From: Candidatus Stackebrandtia faecavium
Lineage (GTDB): Bacteria > Actinomycetota > Actinomycetes > Mycobacteriales > Micromonosporaceae
Assembly: GCA_019112895.1 (NCBI GenBank)
Contig: DXIM01000119.1
Location: forward strand, 1 to 36,640
Length of the DNA: 36,640 nucleotides
Direction: 5' to 3'
In this document: positions 24,046 through 35,130 of the stretch, one piece after another
Layout of the letters: every line of letters starts with the position of its first letter
Position numbering within the stretch: the first letter of the stretch is position 1
Notes under the pieces: model-generated
Database searches by the model: none
What the model saw: the letters and a program-made list of their open reading frames with translations, nothing else
What the model was told of the DNA's origin: nothing
Program-made: the position numbers and the translations under genes

Positions 24046-24838
24046 CGTGGTCTCCTTGTGCGTTTCGTTGCGGTGGGGCGGTGCTCGTCGTCACCACTAT
24101 GGTGCCGGGTGTCTTGTCGTGCAGGCACTGTTTGAACGGCCGGTCGCGCAGGCACCAACCGCAGTCGACGAGGGCCAGGGCTATGCCGACTGGGAAGCAT
24201 GCCAGCGGGAGCATGAGCAGCGACCAGCGCGACATGATCGTGCCGTATCGCAGCTTATCGGCGAAAATGGGGTCCACTTTGATCCCCATTATGCGCTTGC
24301 CGAGCGTCTGGCCCGAGTTAACCGTGCTGGGGACCTCGTAGGCGAACCACAGGAGGATCGCCAACAGCAGGATCAGCATCTGCAGTCGGTAAGCGCGGTC
24401 GGAGAATTGGACCGAGGTCGGGTCGATGCTCGGGTCTGCCATCACCTTCCGCACAGTCGGGGCGGTCTCCAGCACGTACTGGTAGATGAACCAGCCGTTG
24501 ACGAGCACGTTGAGCAGCGCAACCACGATCGTGTCGATGATGCGCGCGACGAAACGCAGACCAGGGTGCGCGAGTTCGCGGCCGGCCATGATCTCGTCGA
24601 ATTTTGCGCCGATCGGCGGCGCGCCGAACAGCGGGTTGAACTGCGGAGGTGCGCTTTGCTCTGGCTCGGTGGGACGCTGTGGTTCCTCGACCGGCTCGGG
24701 CGGCGGCAGCGGTTCGGGCGTCTCCGGCGGGGTCTGGTCTATCCCGACGGCTTTGCCGATCCACTGTTCACCGTCCCAGTACCGCTGGGTCGTTGGGGCG
24801 GCCGGATCTGGGTACCAGCCTGGCTCGATCTTCGTCAT
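24017..24838 (-). CDS. DUF2510-RDD family membrane protein
   Basis: A 273-residue protein. Residues 6-27 are a DUF2510 motif (PGWYPDP, then RYWDGEQW), followed by a Pro/Glu-rich linker to about 70. The RDD domain runs from about 90: HPGLRFVARIIDTIVV opens it, with further helices near 150-168 and 203-225; QTLGKRIMGIKV is the conserved loop before the last helix. RDD proteins are thought to be small-molecule or ion transporters, but substrates are seldom known. The C-terminal 29 bp overlap the aminotransferase start, so the two are probably one operon. No clear ribosome-binding site precedes the ATG. Confidence 0.88.
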   Translation of the reverse strand: MTKIEPGWYPDPAAPTTQRYWDGEQWIGKAVGIDQTPPETPEPLPPPEPVEEPQRPTEPEQSAPPQFNPLFGAPPIGAKFDEIMAGRELAHPGLRFVARIIDTIVVALLNVLVNGWFIYQYVLETAPTVRKVMADPSIDPTSVQFSDRAYRLQMLILLLAILLWFAYEVPSTVNSGQTLGKRIMGIKVDPIFADKLRYGTIMSRWSLLMLPLACFPVGIALALVDCGWCLRDRPFKQCLHDKTPGTIVVTTSTAPPQRNAQGDHDASPDARRP

Positions 24839-24875
24839 AGGTATGTGATTCTTCCAAACCGAGCCAGGCCGTTAC

Positions 24876-24896
24876 CGCCGCTAGTGCCACGCGGCG
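24876..24896 (-). terminator. Possible terminator after hppD
   Basis: CGCCGC and GCGGCG arms with a 9-nt loop, 28 nt past the hppD stop. Six pairs and no U-tract, so support is weak. Confidence 0.3.
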
Positions 24897-24923
24897 ATGT
24901 TGATGCCGCAGGTGAGGCTGTTG

Positions 24924-26168
<1,245 letters not shown>

Positions 26169-26221
26169 GAGTTGCAATGAAACTTGAGCAGCTTGCACAA
26201 AACGTCTCCCCTACTGGCGAG

Positions 26222-26227
26222 TATGCT
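26222..26227 (+). promoter_or_regulatory. -10 element of a leaderless promoter (TATGCT)
   Basis: TATGCT, 7 nt, then ATG at 26235. Confidence 0.5.
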
Positions 26228-26234
26228 GGGCAAT

Positions 26235-26726
26235 ATGCCTAGCAATTCGGTGATTGACGAACTCGACGGTCGCCTGATTCGTCTGCTGTCCGATTATCCC
26301 CGGATCGGGGTCCTCGAATGCGCGCGTCGCCTCGGCGTGGCGCGGGGGACGGCGCAGGCCAGGCTGGACAAATTGACTGCCAGGGGGGTTATCCGCGGCT
26401 TCGGACCGCAGGTCGACACCGAAGCCCTCGGATACGGGGTCACGGCATTCATGACACTCGAGATCCGCCAGGTCGAGGGGTACCAGCCGGTCGCCCGTCA
26501 CCTCGAGTCGATCCCCGAGGTGCTCGAAGCCCATACCGTTACCGGTACCGGCGACCTCATGTGCCGCATCGTGGCCCGCACGAACGCCGACCTGCAACGC
26601 GTCATCGACGAGATCGTCTCGGCAACAGCCGTGGTCAGGGCATCGACCGTGATCGCGCTGGCCGAACAGGTCCCTTACCGCACTCTGCCGTTGGTGACGC
26701 GGGCGGCCGCGGACGCAAGCGACTGA
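26235..26726 (+). CDS. Lrp/AsnC-family transcriptional regulator
   Basis: A 163-residue regulator. The N-terminal helix-turn-helix (about 5-55) contains IDELDGRLIRLL and RRLGVARGTAQARLDKL; the RAM ligand-binding domain (about 70-150) follows with YGVTAFMTLEI and TGTGDLMCRIVARTNADL, the latter being the usual effector-site motif. Divergent to hppD, so tyrosine, phenylalanine or a keto acid is a likely effector (inference). Start 26235 is preferred over in-frame 26184 (TTG) and 26223 (ATG) since TATGCT-N7-ATG precedes it and the domain begins within eight residues. Confidence 0.92.
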   Translation: MPSNSVIDELDGRLIRLLSDYPRIGVLECARRLGVARGTAQARLDKLTARGVIRGFGPQVDTEALGYGVTAFMTLEIRQVEGYQPVARHLESIPEVLEAHTVTGTGDLMCRIVARTNADLQRVIDEIVSATAVVRASTVIALAEQVPYRTLPLVTRAAADASD

Positions 26727-26764
26727 GCGCTATACGACCCTGATGGGACGTAGAACGCGAGCGG

Positions 26765-26770
26765 TAACGT
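26765..26770 (+). promoter_or_regulatory. -10 element of a leaderless promoter (TAACGT)
   Basis: TAACGT, 7 nt, then the fumarase GTG at 26778. Confidence 0.5.
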
Positions 26771-26777
26771 TACGGGC

Positions 26778-28421
<1,644 letters not shown>

Positions 28422-28493
28422 TGTCGGTTTTCATCTCGCAACGCGTTAACGTGGCCTGCGAACTGTTGACCCCGAATAAAGATTGAAAGTGTA

Positions 28494-29291
28494 ATGACAT
28501 ACCCGCAACAACCCGGTGGCCAAGGAGACGCTGGCCAACAACAGCCCGGTTACTCGCAGCCTCAGGCTTACGGCCAGCAGCAAGCGTATGGCCAGCCGCA
28601 GCAGCAGTACGGCCAGCAGCAAGCATATGGCCAGCAACAGGCCTATCCGCAGCAAGCTTATCCGCAACAGGGTGGACAACCGGCGGCCGCAAAGACCATG
28701 GCGGATTACATCCCGTTCATGCTTTTCGGCATCGCGGGCATGGCGGTGCTGGGCATCATCATGAAGTTCATCAGCGGCAGCGCCAGCTCGTATGCGTCGT
28801 ATTACCCGTGGATCACGATCGTGTTCTCGCTGGCGGTGGCAGTGGTCGCCGGCGGCGCCGGGATGCTCATGATGCAGAAGAACCCGCTGGGTGAACAGTT
28901 CGCGCCGTTCGTGGCGGGCCTCGGCACTTTCTTCGGTCTGTCTTTCATCGCGGCCCCGATGGACGTGGCCGTCAACGGTTTGTCTCCGGACGGCGCCGCC
29001 TGGGTGGGTCTGCTTTTCGGTCTGATCGCCGCAGGCTTGGGTGTTTTCATCGTCTTGCAGTTGACGATCCTGAAGCCGGGGAAGCGTCCGGCGGCTTCCG
29101 CACAGCAGGGTTACACGCAGGGACAGCAGCAGCAGTACCCGCAGGGCTACGGCCAAACGGCCGCGCAGCCGCAGCAGCAGTACGGTCAGCAGCCTGCGAG
29201 TGGGCAGTGGAACCAGCCGCAGCAGCAACAACCGCAGCAACCACAGCAGCCGCAGGACCCGAACAATCCGAACAACCCGTACCAGCAGTAA
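28494..29291 (+). CDS. Gln/Tyr-rich four-helix membrane protein (DUF5336-like)
   Basis: A 265-residue membrane protein. Residues 1-62 are low complexity, built on G-Q-Q-Q-A-Y and Y-P-Q-Q repeats. Four hydrophobic segments follow at about 72-92, 100-122, 131-150 and 158-182; the last 75 residues are again Gln/Pro/Tyr-rich. This sandwich recalls mycobacterial 34-kDa antigen-like DUF5336 proteins, but the match is by architecture only. A TTGACC (28466-28471) upstream may be a -35 element, but no matching -10 is clear. Ends just before a strong terminator. Function unknown. Confidence 0.78.
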   Translation: MTYPQQPGGQGDAGQQQPGYSQPQAYGQQQAYGQPQQQYGQQQAYGQQQAYPQQAYPQQGGQPAAAKTMADYIPFMLFGIAGMAVLGIIMKFISGSASSYASYYPWITIVFSLAVAVVAGGAGMLMMQKNPLGEQFAPFVAGLGTFFGLSFIAAPMDVAVNGLSPDGAAWVGLLFGLIAAGLGVFIVLQLTILKPGKRPAASAQQGYTQGQQQQYPQGYGQTAAQPQQQYGQQPASGQWNQPQQQQPQQPQQPQDPNNPNNPYQQ

Positions 29292-29307
29292 CGCTCGCGA
29301 CGGTTTC

Positions 29308-29346
29308 GCGCCTACGGCTTAGCACAAGCCGTAGGCGCTTTTTATT
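29308..29346 (+). terminator. Intrinsic terminator between convergent genes
   Basis: A perfect 13-bp stem (29308-29320 with 29326-29338), loop AGCAC, then TTTTTATT. The U-tract covers the TAA stop (29342-29344) of the opposite gene. Confidence 0.93.
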
Positions 29347-30016
29347 GCTCCGATGACGGGCGGCGTTTGCTGTAGGTGTCGACGTATTCTTGCCCGCTGA
29401 GCTCAGCGATGCGCGACATGATCTCGTCGGTGACTGCGCGCAGCAGCATTCGGTCGCGTGGCAGGTTGTCGTAGCGGGAGAAGTGCAGCGGCTCGCCGAT
29501 GGCGATGTTGACTTTCGCCATTCGGGGACGTGTTTTCCCGATCGGGAGCACCTTGTCTGTGCCGGTCATTCCGATCGGGATGACCGGGGCGCCGCTGGCC
29601 AGGGCGAGCCGAGCGACACCAGTCTTACCTTTGTGGAGTTTACCGTCTTGGCTGCGTGTCCCTTCCGGGAAGATCGCGAACAGTCGGCCCTCCGCAAGCA
29701 CCTCTTCGCTGGGACCGAGCGCTTGCGCGCTCTTGCGTCCACCGGAACGGTCGACTGCGACCTGTCCGAGGCCCCGCACGGTGGCGCCGACGAGTTTGCC
29801 TTTGACGCCGCTGGCGCGGAAGTATTCGATCTTGGCCATCGTCGCGATGTGCCGTCCGGTCGTCAAGGCCAGGAAGTAATGGTCGGCCACAGACAGATGG
29901 TTGACCGCGAGGATTGCCGGTCCCGTCTCGGGGATGTGTTCGCGCCCTTCGATATTCGGCCGCCACGTAGCGCGAATCATAGGCGCGACGGTCAATCGCA
30001 AGGTCTTATACAGCAC
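29342..30016 (-). CDS. plsC: 1-Acyl-sn-glycerol-3-phosphate acyltransferase (PlsC-type)
   Basis: A 224-residue membrane-bound acyltransferase that makes phosphatidic acid from lysophosphatidate. The catalytic NHLSVAD (HX4D) is near residues 39-45 and the glycerol-phosphate site FPEGTRS near 115-121; GAPVIPIGMTG is motif IV. A hydrophobic N-terminal stretch probably docks it to the membrane. The GTG start at 30016 has GGGGAG about 10 nt upstream. Related proteins may instead acylate other lipids, so the exact acceptor is inferred. Its 3' end carries the U-tract of the convergent terminator. Confidence 0.9.
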   Translation of the reverse strand: MLYKTLRLTVAPMIRATWRPNIEGREHIPETGPAILAVNHLSVADHYFLALTTGRHIATMAKIEYFRASGVKGKLVGATVRGLGQVAVDRSGGRKSAQALGPSEEVLAEGRLFAIFPEGTRSQDGKLHKGKTGVARLALASGAPVIPIGMTGTDKVLPIGKTRPRMAKVNIAIGEPLHFSRYDNLPRDRMLLRAVTDEIMSRIAELSGQEYVDTYSKRRPSSEQ

Positions 30017-30227
30017 GTTGGTGACTCCCCGGATTACGACCTGTCATCGAGATACGAGCGGAACGCACGAACGATAGTCGCAGTATCGAGCTTAACGGGA
30101 CGCGGAACCGCGTGATGAGGTTGATAGCACATGCCGCCGGTTTCCGTTTTCCACGATTGCACCGACCCCGATCGTCTCACCCGACCGGGCTTAGCTGCGT
30201 ACGCGGATGGCTGTCTCGAGGCTCCAT

Positions 30228-30233
30228 TACTCT
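30228..30233 (+). promoter_or_regulatory. -10 element of a leaderless promoter (TACTCT)
   Basis: TACTCT, 7 nt, then GTG at 30241. Confidence 0.5.
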
Positions 30234-30240
30234 TTGACGT

Positions 30241-31074
30241 GTGCCGCGACCAGGTCCGCAAGGTTTCATCACTCGGGGAACGACGAACCCGAACCGCTTG
30301 CGGCGCATGGACCGCTGGTTCTCGTGGCGGGCGGGCTCGGCGCTGCGTCGAGCCGAGAATCCGCTGGTCGTCGATGTTGGATTCGGGGCCAGCGCCGTCA
30401 CGACGCAGCAGTGGCGGCGGCACCTGCTGCGCATCCGCGGCGACGTACGCGTCGTCGGTCTCGACATCGACGCCGAACGAGTGGACTCCGCTGCGGGATC
30501 CGCGATAGCGGGACGGCTCGAGTTCGCGCGGGGTGGTTTCGAACTGGCCGGTCACCGACCGGTCCTGATCCGCGCGGCTAACGTGCTGCGTCAGTACGAC
30601 GAATCCGATGTGGCGGGGGCATGGAAGCGCATGCGTGCGGCGTTGCAGCCCGGCGGTTTCCTTCTGGAAGGCACGTGCGACGAGCAGGGGCGGATAGGCG
30701 CGTGGATCCTGTTGGATCGGGACGGTCCATTGAGTCTCACTCTCGCCGCGGACGTGACCAGGCTGGACTCGCCCGCCGTGTTGGCGGAACGGCTGCCGAA
30801 AGCGCTGATCCACCGCAACGTCCCGAATGAACCGGTCGGCGAGTTCATGTCCGCCTTGGAACAGCGATGGCGCATCGGGGCCCCGAACACCGTGTTCGGC
30901 GCGAGGTATCGCTGGCGGTGCATGCTCGACGCGATGGCGATGGACGGATGGCCCATCGTGGAGCCACCGTCTCGGCGACGCGACGGTACAGTGACCGTCC
31001 CTTGGGGTGCCGTGGCGCCTTCCTTACGGCGTTGTCATAGTCGTTGCGACTGTAGAGCCGGTAGGCTCGCTGCC
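30241..31074 (+). CDS. Class I SAM-dependent methyltransferase-like protein, no stop before thiolase
   Basis: About 278 codons of a conserved actinobacterial methyltransferase-like family. RGTTNPNRLRRMDRW opens it, VVDVGFGASAVTT (near residue 42) is the SAM-binding motif I, VVGLDIDAERV the motif II region with its acidic residue, and LLEGTCDEQGRIGAW lies in the core; LPKALIHRNVP is a family signature. Family members end near VTVPWGAVAP. Here no stop follows: the frame runs on for about 26 unlikely residues (LRRCHSRCDCRAGRLA) into the thiolase in the same frame. A stop exists in another frame at 31038. It may be a fusion, readthrough, or a lost stop or sequencing error. The GTG start follows TACTCT-N7. 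Acceptor unknown. Confidence 0.75.
31062..31067 (+). promoter_or_regulatory. -10 element of a leaderless promoter (TAGGCT)
   Basis: TAGGCT, 7 nt, then the thiolase GTG at 31075. It argues that the thiolase can be made on its own. Confidence 0.5.
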
Positions 31075-32229
31075 GTGGATGCTTATCTGATTGACGCGGT
31101 ACGTACACCATTCGGTCGGCACGCAGGGGGCTTGTCGCACATCCGCACCGACGATCTGGCGGCGATGCCGATCGCGGAGTTGCTGCGACGCAATCCGGAA
31201 CTGGACCCGAACGCGATCGACGACGTGATCCTCGGCGACACGAACGGCGCCGGCGAAGACAACCGGAACGTAGCGCGCATGGCGGCGTTGTTGGCGGACT
31301 TGCCGGTGACGACGCCGGGCGTCACGGTCAACCGGTTGTGCGCGTCCGGCGCCGAAGCCATCATTCAGGCGGGACGTCAGGTGGCGTGCGGCGACGCCGA
31401 CACTGTGATCGCCGGCGGCGTCGAGTCGATGTCGCGTGCGCCGTTCGTCGTGCCGCGGCCCGAAAAGGCTTTCCCGCGCGACATGTCGATGCTGTCGACT
31501 CAGATTGGCTGGCGCATGCCGAATCCACGTTTCGCGCAAGCGTGGCTGCGCTCATTGGGCGAAAGCGCGCAGACGGTCGCGGCCGAGTACGGCATCACTC
31601 GTGCCGAACAGGACGAATGGGCGCTGCGCAGTCAGCAGCGCGCGGCCGAAGCGTGGGATCAGGGCCTGCATAACCGTCGGGTCATGAAGGTCGAGGACGT
31701 GCCCCGCGACGAATGCGTCCGTCCGGACACGACGCTGGAGAAACTCGGCGAACTGCGTTCGGCTTTCACCGTCGACGGCGCCGTGACAGCCGGCAATGCT
31801 TCGCCGATTTCCGACGGTGCTTCAGCGGTCGTCGTGTCGCGTACCCCGGGTGATGACCCGTTGGCACAACTGGTCACGTCGGCGACGGTCGGTGTGTCAC
31901 CTGAACGCTATTCGATCGCGCCGGTCGACGCGATCCGTAAGGCCTTGTCGCGGGCCGGGCTCGAGATCGCCGACGTTGCCGTGTGGGAGATCAACGAGGC
32001 GTTCGCCGCGATGGTGTTGTCGTGCCTGCATCTGTTGCCGGACATCGACCGTGCCCGGGTCAATCCTCACGGTGGCGCGATCGCGTACGGGCACCCTTTG
32101 GGCGCCTCCGCGCCGCGCGCGCTCATCGACCTGTGCGATCAGCTGCGTCGCCGCGGCGGCGGCTACGGTGTTATGGCCGCGTGTATCGGCGTCGGCCAGG
32201 GTGTAGCGATGGTGGTCAAGGTTGATTGA
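31075..32229 (+). CDS. Acetyl-CoA C-acyltransferase (thiolase)
   Basis: A 384-residue thiolase that either cleaves 3-ketoacyl-CoA or condenses two acetyl-CoA. The nucleophile Cys89 is in NRLCASGAEAI; the other catalytic residues are in NEAFAAM, GGAIAYGHPLGAS (His) and MAACIGVGQG (Cys). The domain begins at DAYLIDAVRTPFGRHAGG, matching the GTG at 31075. The same frame is open far upstream through a methyltransferase-like gene, so a fused product is formally possible. It overlaps the NUDIX gene by 8 bp. Chain-length preference is not readable; a degradative FadA-like role fits the other acyl-CoA genes. Confidence 0.94.
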   Translation: MDAYLIDAVRTPFGRHAGGLSHIRTDDLAAMPIAELLRRNPELDPNAIDDVILGDTNGAGEDNRNVARMAALLADLPVTTPGVTVNRLCASGAEAIIQAGRQVACGDADTVIAGGVESMSRAPFVVPRPEKAFPRDMSMLSTQIGWRMPNPRFAQAWLRSLGESAQTVAAEYGITRAEQDEWALRSQQRAAEAWDQGLHNRRVMKVEDVPRDECVRPDTTLEKLGELRSAFTVDGAVTAGNASPISDGASAVVVSRTPGDDPLAQLVTSATVGVSPERYSIAPVDAIRKALSRAGLEIADVAVWEINEAFAAMVLSCLHLLPDIDRARVNPHGGAIAYGHPLGASAPRALIDLCDQLRRRGGGYGVMAACIGVGQGVAMVVKVD

Positions 32230-32857
32230 GTCTGAAAAGCGGCTTCGGGTGTTGCCCGACGCTGTCGTTGAGAACGCGCGCACGTTCTACGCACAGGGCG
32301 GGGTCGCCGCGGAACCGCGCCAGGCTGCCACGGTCATGCTCGTGCGCGATACGTCGGCGGGTCTCGAGGTCTACATGATGCGTCGGGCGCGCACCATGGT
32401 GTTCGCCGGTGGGCTGTATGCGTTCCCGGGCGGCGGTGTCGATTCCCGGGATGTCGATGTGCGCGCGGCGGCCGTGCGGGAACTGCACGAGGAGACCGGA
32501 GTGCAGGGTGCCCAGTTGCGGCTGTGGTGCCGTTGGATCACGCCCGAGTTCGAGCCGCGCCGTTACGACACCTGGTTCTATCTGGCGGCGATGCCGGACG
32601 GTCAGCAGGCCCGCGATATCAGCGGTGAGGCCTCGTGGGCGGGCTGGATGTCGCCGGCGGACGCGTTGCGCGACGAGTCGGTGAATCTGCTGCCGCCTAC
32701 GGCGGTCACGCTATCGGAACTGGCGAAACTATCTAGTGTGGACGAAGCCGTGGTGAGCGCGGTCAACCGGGACCTGACTCCGGTCGTGCCGAAAATGGTG
32801 TGGTCGACGGACCCGCCCACTATGGCCCTGCCCGGCGATGACGGCTACGAGGACTGA
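32222..32857 (+). CDS. NUDIX hydrolase (NUDT19/CoA-diphosphatase-like)
   Basis: A 211-residue NUDIX hydrolase. The Nudix box reads GGGVDSRDVDVRAAAVRELHEETGV at about 73-97, with the metal-binding REL-EE core intact and Asp where the first Glu usually sits. TVMLVRD and MMRRARTMVFAGGLYAFPGG precede it, a pattern seen in NUDT7/NUDT19-like acyl-CoA or CoA diphosphatases; that specificity would suit the thiolase next door but is inferred. The TTG start at 32222 overlaps the thiolase stop by 8 bp; GTG at 32249 is an alternative. Confidence 0.88.
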   Translation: MIESEKRLRVLPDAVVENARTFYAQGGVAAEPRQAATVMLVRDTSAGLEVYMMRRARTMVFAGGLYAFPGGGVDSRDVDVRAAAVRELHEETGVQGAQLRLWCRWITPEFEPRRYDTWFYLAAMPDGQQARDISGEASWAGWMSPADALRDESVNLLPPTAVTLSELAKLSSVDEAVVSAVNRDLTPVVPKMVWSTDPPTMALPGDDGYED

Positions 32858-32860
32858 CCG

Positions 32861-34009
32861 TCACAGCCAATTCTTCTTCTTGAAGGCCAGGAACAGCGTC
32901 ACGCAGGTCGCGGCCATCATGGCTATCGCCATCGGGTAACCGATCCCCCAATGGGTTTCCGGCATGATGTCGAAGTTCATCCCGTAGACGGTGCCGATCA
33001 GTGTCGGGGCGAACAGGATCGCCGCCCACGACGAGATCCGTTTGATCTCTTCGCTTTGGGCGAAGCTCGCCTCCGTCAGGGCTTTCATGTCCGCGTTCTG
33101 CTGCTGTGCGACGAGGGTCGCGTTGACGGTCAGGATGTCGGACAACGCCAGCTTGAAGCTGTCCACCTGCTCCATGACGGCGACCGCGTGGTCGCCGACG
33201 TCGCGCAGGTAACGCCGCAGCTCCTCGTCGGTGCCGTATTTCTCGAAGCCACCCATCAGGCCGCGCAGCATTCCCGGCAACGGACGCACCGCGCGCTGAA
33301 ACTCGACGACTTCCCTGGACAGTTCGTAGATACGCCGCGAAACGGACGGGTCGCCGCCGAAGACCTCGGTCTCGATCTCGTCGATGTCGTTCTGCAGCCC
33401 CGCCACGACCGGGGAATAGCCGTCGACGACCGCGTCGAAGATCGCGTACAGCACGGCTTCGTGCCCGAGCGCGAGCAGCTCCGGTTCCGACTCCATGCGT
33501 CGCCGCACCGCGGACAGGTCCGGCGCGTTGCCGTGCCGCACCGTGATGACGAAACCGGGGCCGACGAACACGTGCAGCTCGCCGAACTCGACGGTTTCGC
33601 TCTTATCGACGTATTTGGCGGCGCGCAGCACGACGAACAGGGTGTCGCCGTACCGTTCCAGCTTCGACCTTTGATGCGCCTCCATCGCGTCTTCGAGCGC
33701 GAGCGGGTGCAGGTCGAACTCGCTGGCCAACGACGACAGCTCCTGCGGCGTCGGCCGGTACAGTCCGATCCACGGCATCGCGTCCGGCTGCGCATGCGCG
33801 AGCTCATACGTCGCCTCCAAAGTGGGCGGCGTGGCGATGCGGTGCCCGTCTCGGTACAGGGCCGAATAGATCAGGCTGTCGCCGGTGCCGGTGCGTTCGG
33901 CGACGCTGTGCGTGGAGGCGTCGGCATGCAAGGTTTTGCGGCGGCCGGCCGCTTTGCGGGTCAATGATTTACGAAGAGCGCGTTTTGCGAGCACACGAAA
34001 GTCAGACAT
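32861..34009 (-). CDS. corA: CorA-family magnesium/cobalt channel
   Basis: A 382-residue inner-membrane divalent-cation channel subunit. A long soluble N-terminal funnel domain (to about 320) includes a poorly conserved basic leader of about 40 residues. Two C-terminal helices follow; YGMNFDIMPE after the first contains the GMN selectivity signature, and the protein ends in the basic KKKNW tail. Works as a homopentamer. The ATG at 34009 has no strong Shine-Dalgarno. The convergent NUDIX gene ends only 3 nt away, so no terminator fits between them. Confidence 0.93.
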   Translation of the reverse strand: MSDFRVLAKRALRKSLTRKAAGRRKTLHADASTHSVAERTGTGDSLIYSALYRDGHRIATPPTLEATYELAHAQPDAMPWIGLYRPTPQELSSLASEFDLHPLALEDAMEAHQRSKLERYGDTLFVVLRAAKYVDKSETVEFGELHVFVGPGFVITVRHGNAPDLSAVRRRMESEPELLALGHEAVLYAIFDAVVDGYSPVVAGLQNDIDEIETEVFGGDPSVSRRIYELSREVVEFQRAVRPLPGMLRGLMGGFEKYGTDEELRRYLRDVGDHAVAVMEQVDSFKLALSDILTVNATLVAQQQNADMKALTEASFAQSEEIKRISSWAAILFAPTLIGTVYGMNFDIMPETHWGIGYPMAIAMMAATCVTLFLAFKKKNWL

Positions 34010-34202
34010 AGTGCTATTTCTTTCACCGATCGGCGCGGGATTAAACGTGTTGAGGGCCCGCTGTACGTCGATCGCGCAGACTATGCGGCGGGGTCGTCGT
34101 GCAGCGGCAAGATACTCGGGGGCTCGCTGTTATGCATAGCGATCTCACCGTCCTTCCCGTTTCCGTTAGCGGCCCGAAGCATACACCGGACCTTCGGGAT
34201 CT

Positions 34203-34955
34203 TCACCGATGTGTCATGGCGCGCATGGCATCGGTGACGGAAGGCCAAGCGGCGGACTTCGGGTCTATCAGTCCAAAATGGTCGACATCGTCCAGTTGCT
34301 GCAGATGTGCGCCGTGGATCAGCGCGTAACGTCGCGACATTTCGATCGGTACCCGGTCATCGCTTGTGCCGTGCACGATCGTCACCGGCACGTCGATGTC
34401 CAGCTGCATCGGGTTGGTGAGCGCGTAACGCTGCGGGAAGCGGGCCGGCGAACCGCCCAACAGCGCCTCGGCCGCGCCGTCATCGAGGTCCGCGTGATGA
34501 CACAGTTCGAGGTCGGCCACGGGGGCCAACGCCACCACCCCGCGAATCGGCACCGACTCGGCGTGCCGCGCCGCGGCCCACAACGCCAGGTGCCCGCCCG
34601 CCGAATGTCCCGCCAACACGAACCGCCGCGGTATCTCCTGTTGTGTCGACACCTCATCGAGTTGTCGCAGCGCGGCCGAGACATCGTCGAAGGTGTGCGG
34701 CCAGCCGCCGCCGTCTCCGGTACGCCGGTATTCGACCGACACGACCGCGTACATCGACGCCAACGCGTTGCACAGCGGACGCACGTGGGACCTGTCGTAT
34801 TCGCTGCGCCAGAAACCGCCGTGGAAGAACACGATCGTGCTGTGTGCGGGTCGGTGCGGCGCGAACACTTCCACGACCTGGTCCGGGCCGGTGCCGTACG
34901 GCACCGTGATTCCCGGTGGTGCGTATCGGGTAAGTACATCGTGGGGGTTGGTCAT
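34203..34955 (-). CDS. Alpha/beta hydrolase (esterase/kynurenine-formamidase-like)
   Basis: A 250-residue soluble hydrolase. HGGFWR (about residues 45-50) is the oxyanion-hole loop, GHSAGG (about 116-121) holds the nucleophile Ser, and Asp in GTSDDRVP and His in DVDHFGLIDP complete the triad. HGG plus GHSAGG and the short lid resemble BD-FAE and kynurenine formamidase-type enzymes; no kyn genes are adjacent, so the substrate stays open. A GACGGT hexamer 6 nt before the ATG is a weak leaderless signal. Confidence 0.9.
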   Translation of the reverse strand: MTNPHDVLTRYAPPGITVPYGTGPDQVVEVFAPHRPAHSTIVFFHGGFWRSEYDRSHVRPLCNALASMYAVVSVEYRRTGDGGGWPHTFDDVSAALRQLDEVSTQQEIPRRFVLAGHSAGGHLALWAAARHAESVPIRGVVALAPVADLELCHHADLDDGAAEALLGGSPARFPQRYALTNPMQLDIDVPVTIVHGTSDDRVPIEMSRRYALIHGAHLQQLDDVDHFGLIDPKSAAWPSVTDAMRAMTHR

Positions 34956-35088
34956 GCCGGCACCGTCAGACCGTTAAGTCGCTTGTGGGGCGTCGAAGTC
35001 TAATACACCATGGCGCCCAGTGCGAGTGATGATGTAAAACGGCACAGCCGATGCCTGCCGCCCTATCCGCGGGACAAGAGATGGGCGA

Positions 35089-35094
35089 TAGGCT
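35089..35094 (+). promoter_or_regulatory. Candidate -10 element of bpa (TAGGCT)
   Basis: TAGGCT, predicting a transcript start near 35101 and a 30-nt leader with GGGGA 10 nt before the ATG at 35131. The -35 is not clear. Confidence 0.35.
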
Positions 35095-35130
35095 CGAAGG
35101 AAGCTACGAAGTTTTGGGGACGACACACGT

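Noticed and set aside
30131..30508. A 125-codon plus-strand frame upstream of the methyltransferase-like gene
   Set aside because: It overlaps the methyltransferase in a different frame, has no start signal, and its sequence matches nothing I recognise.
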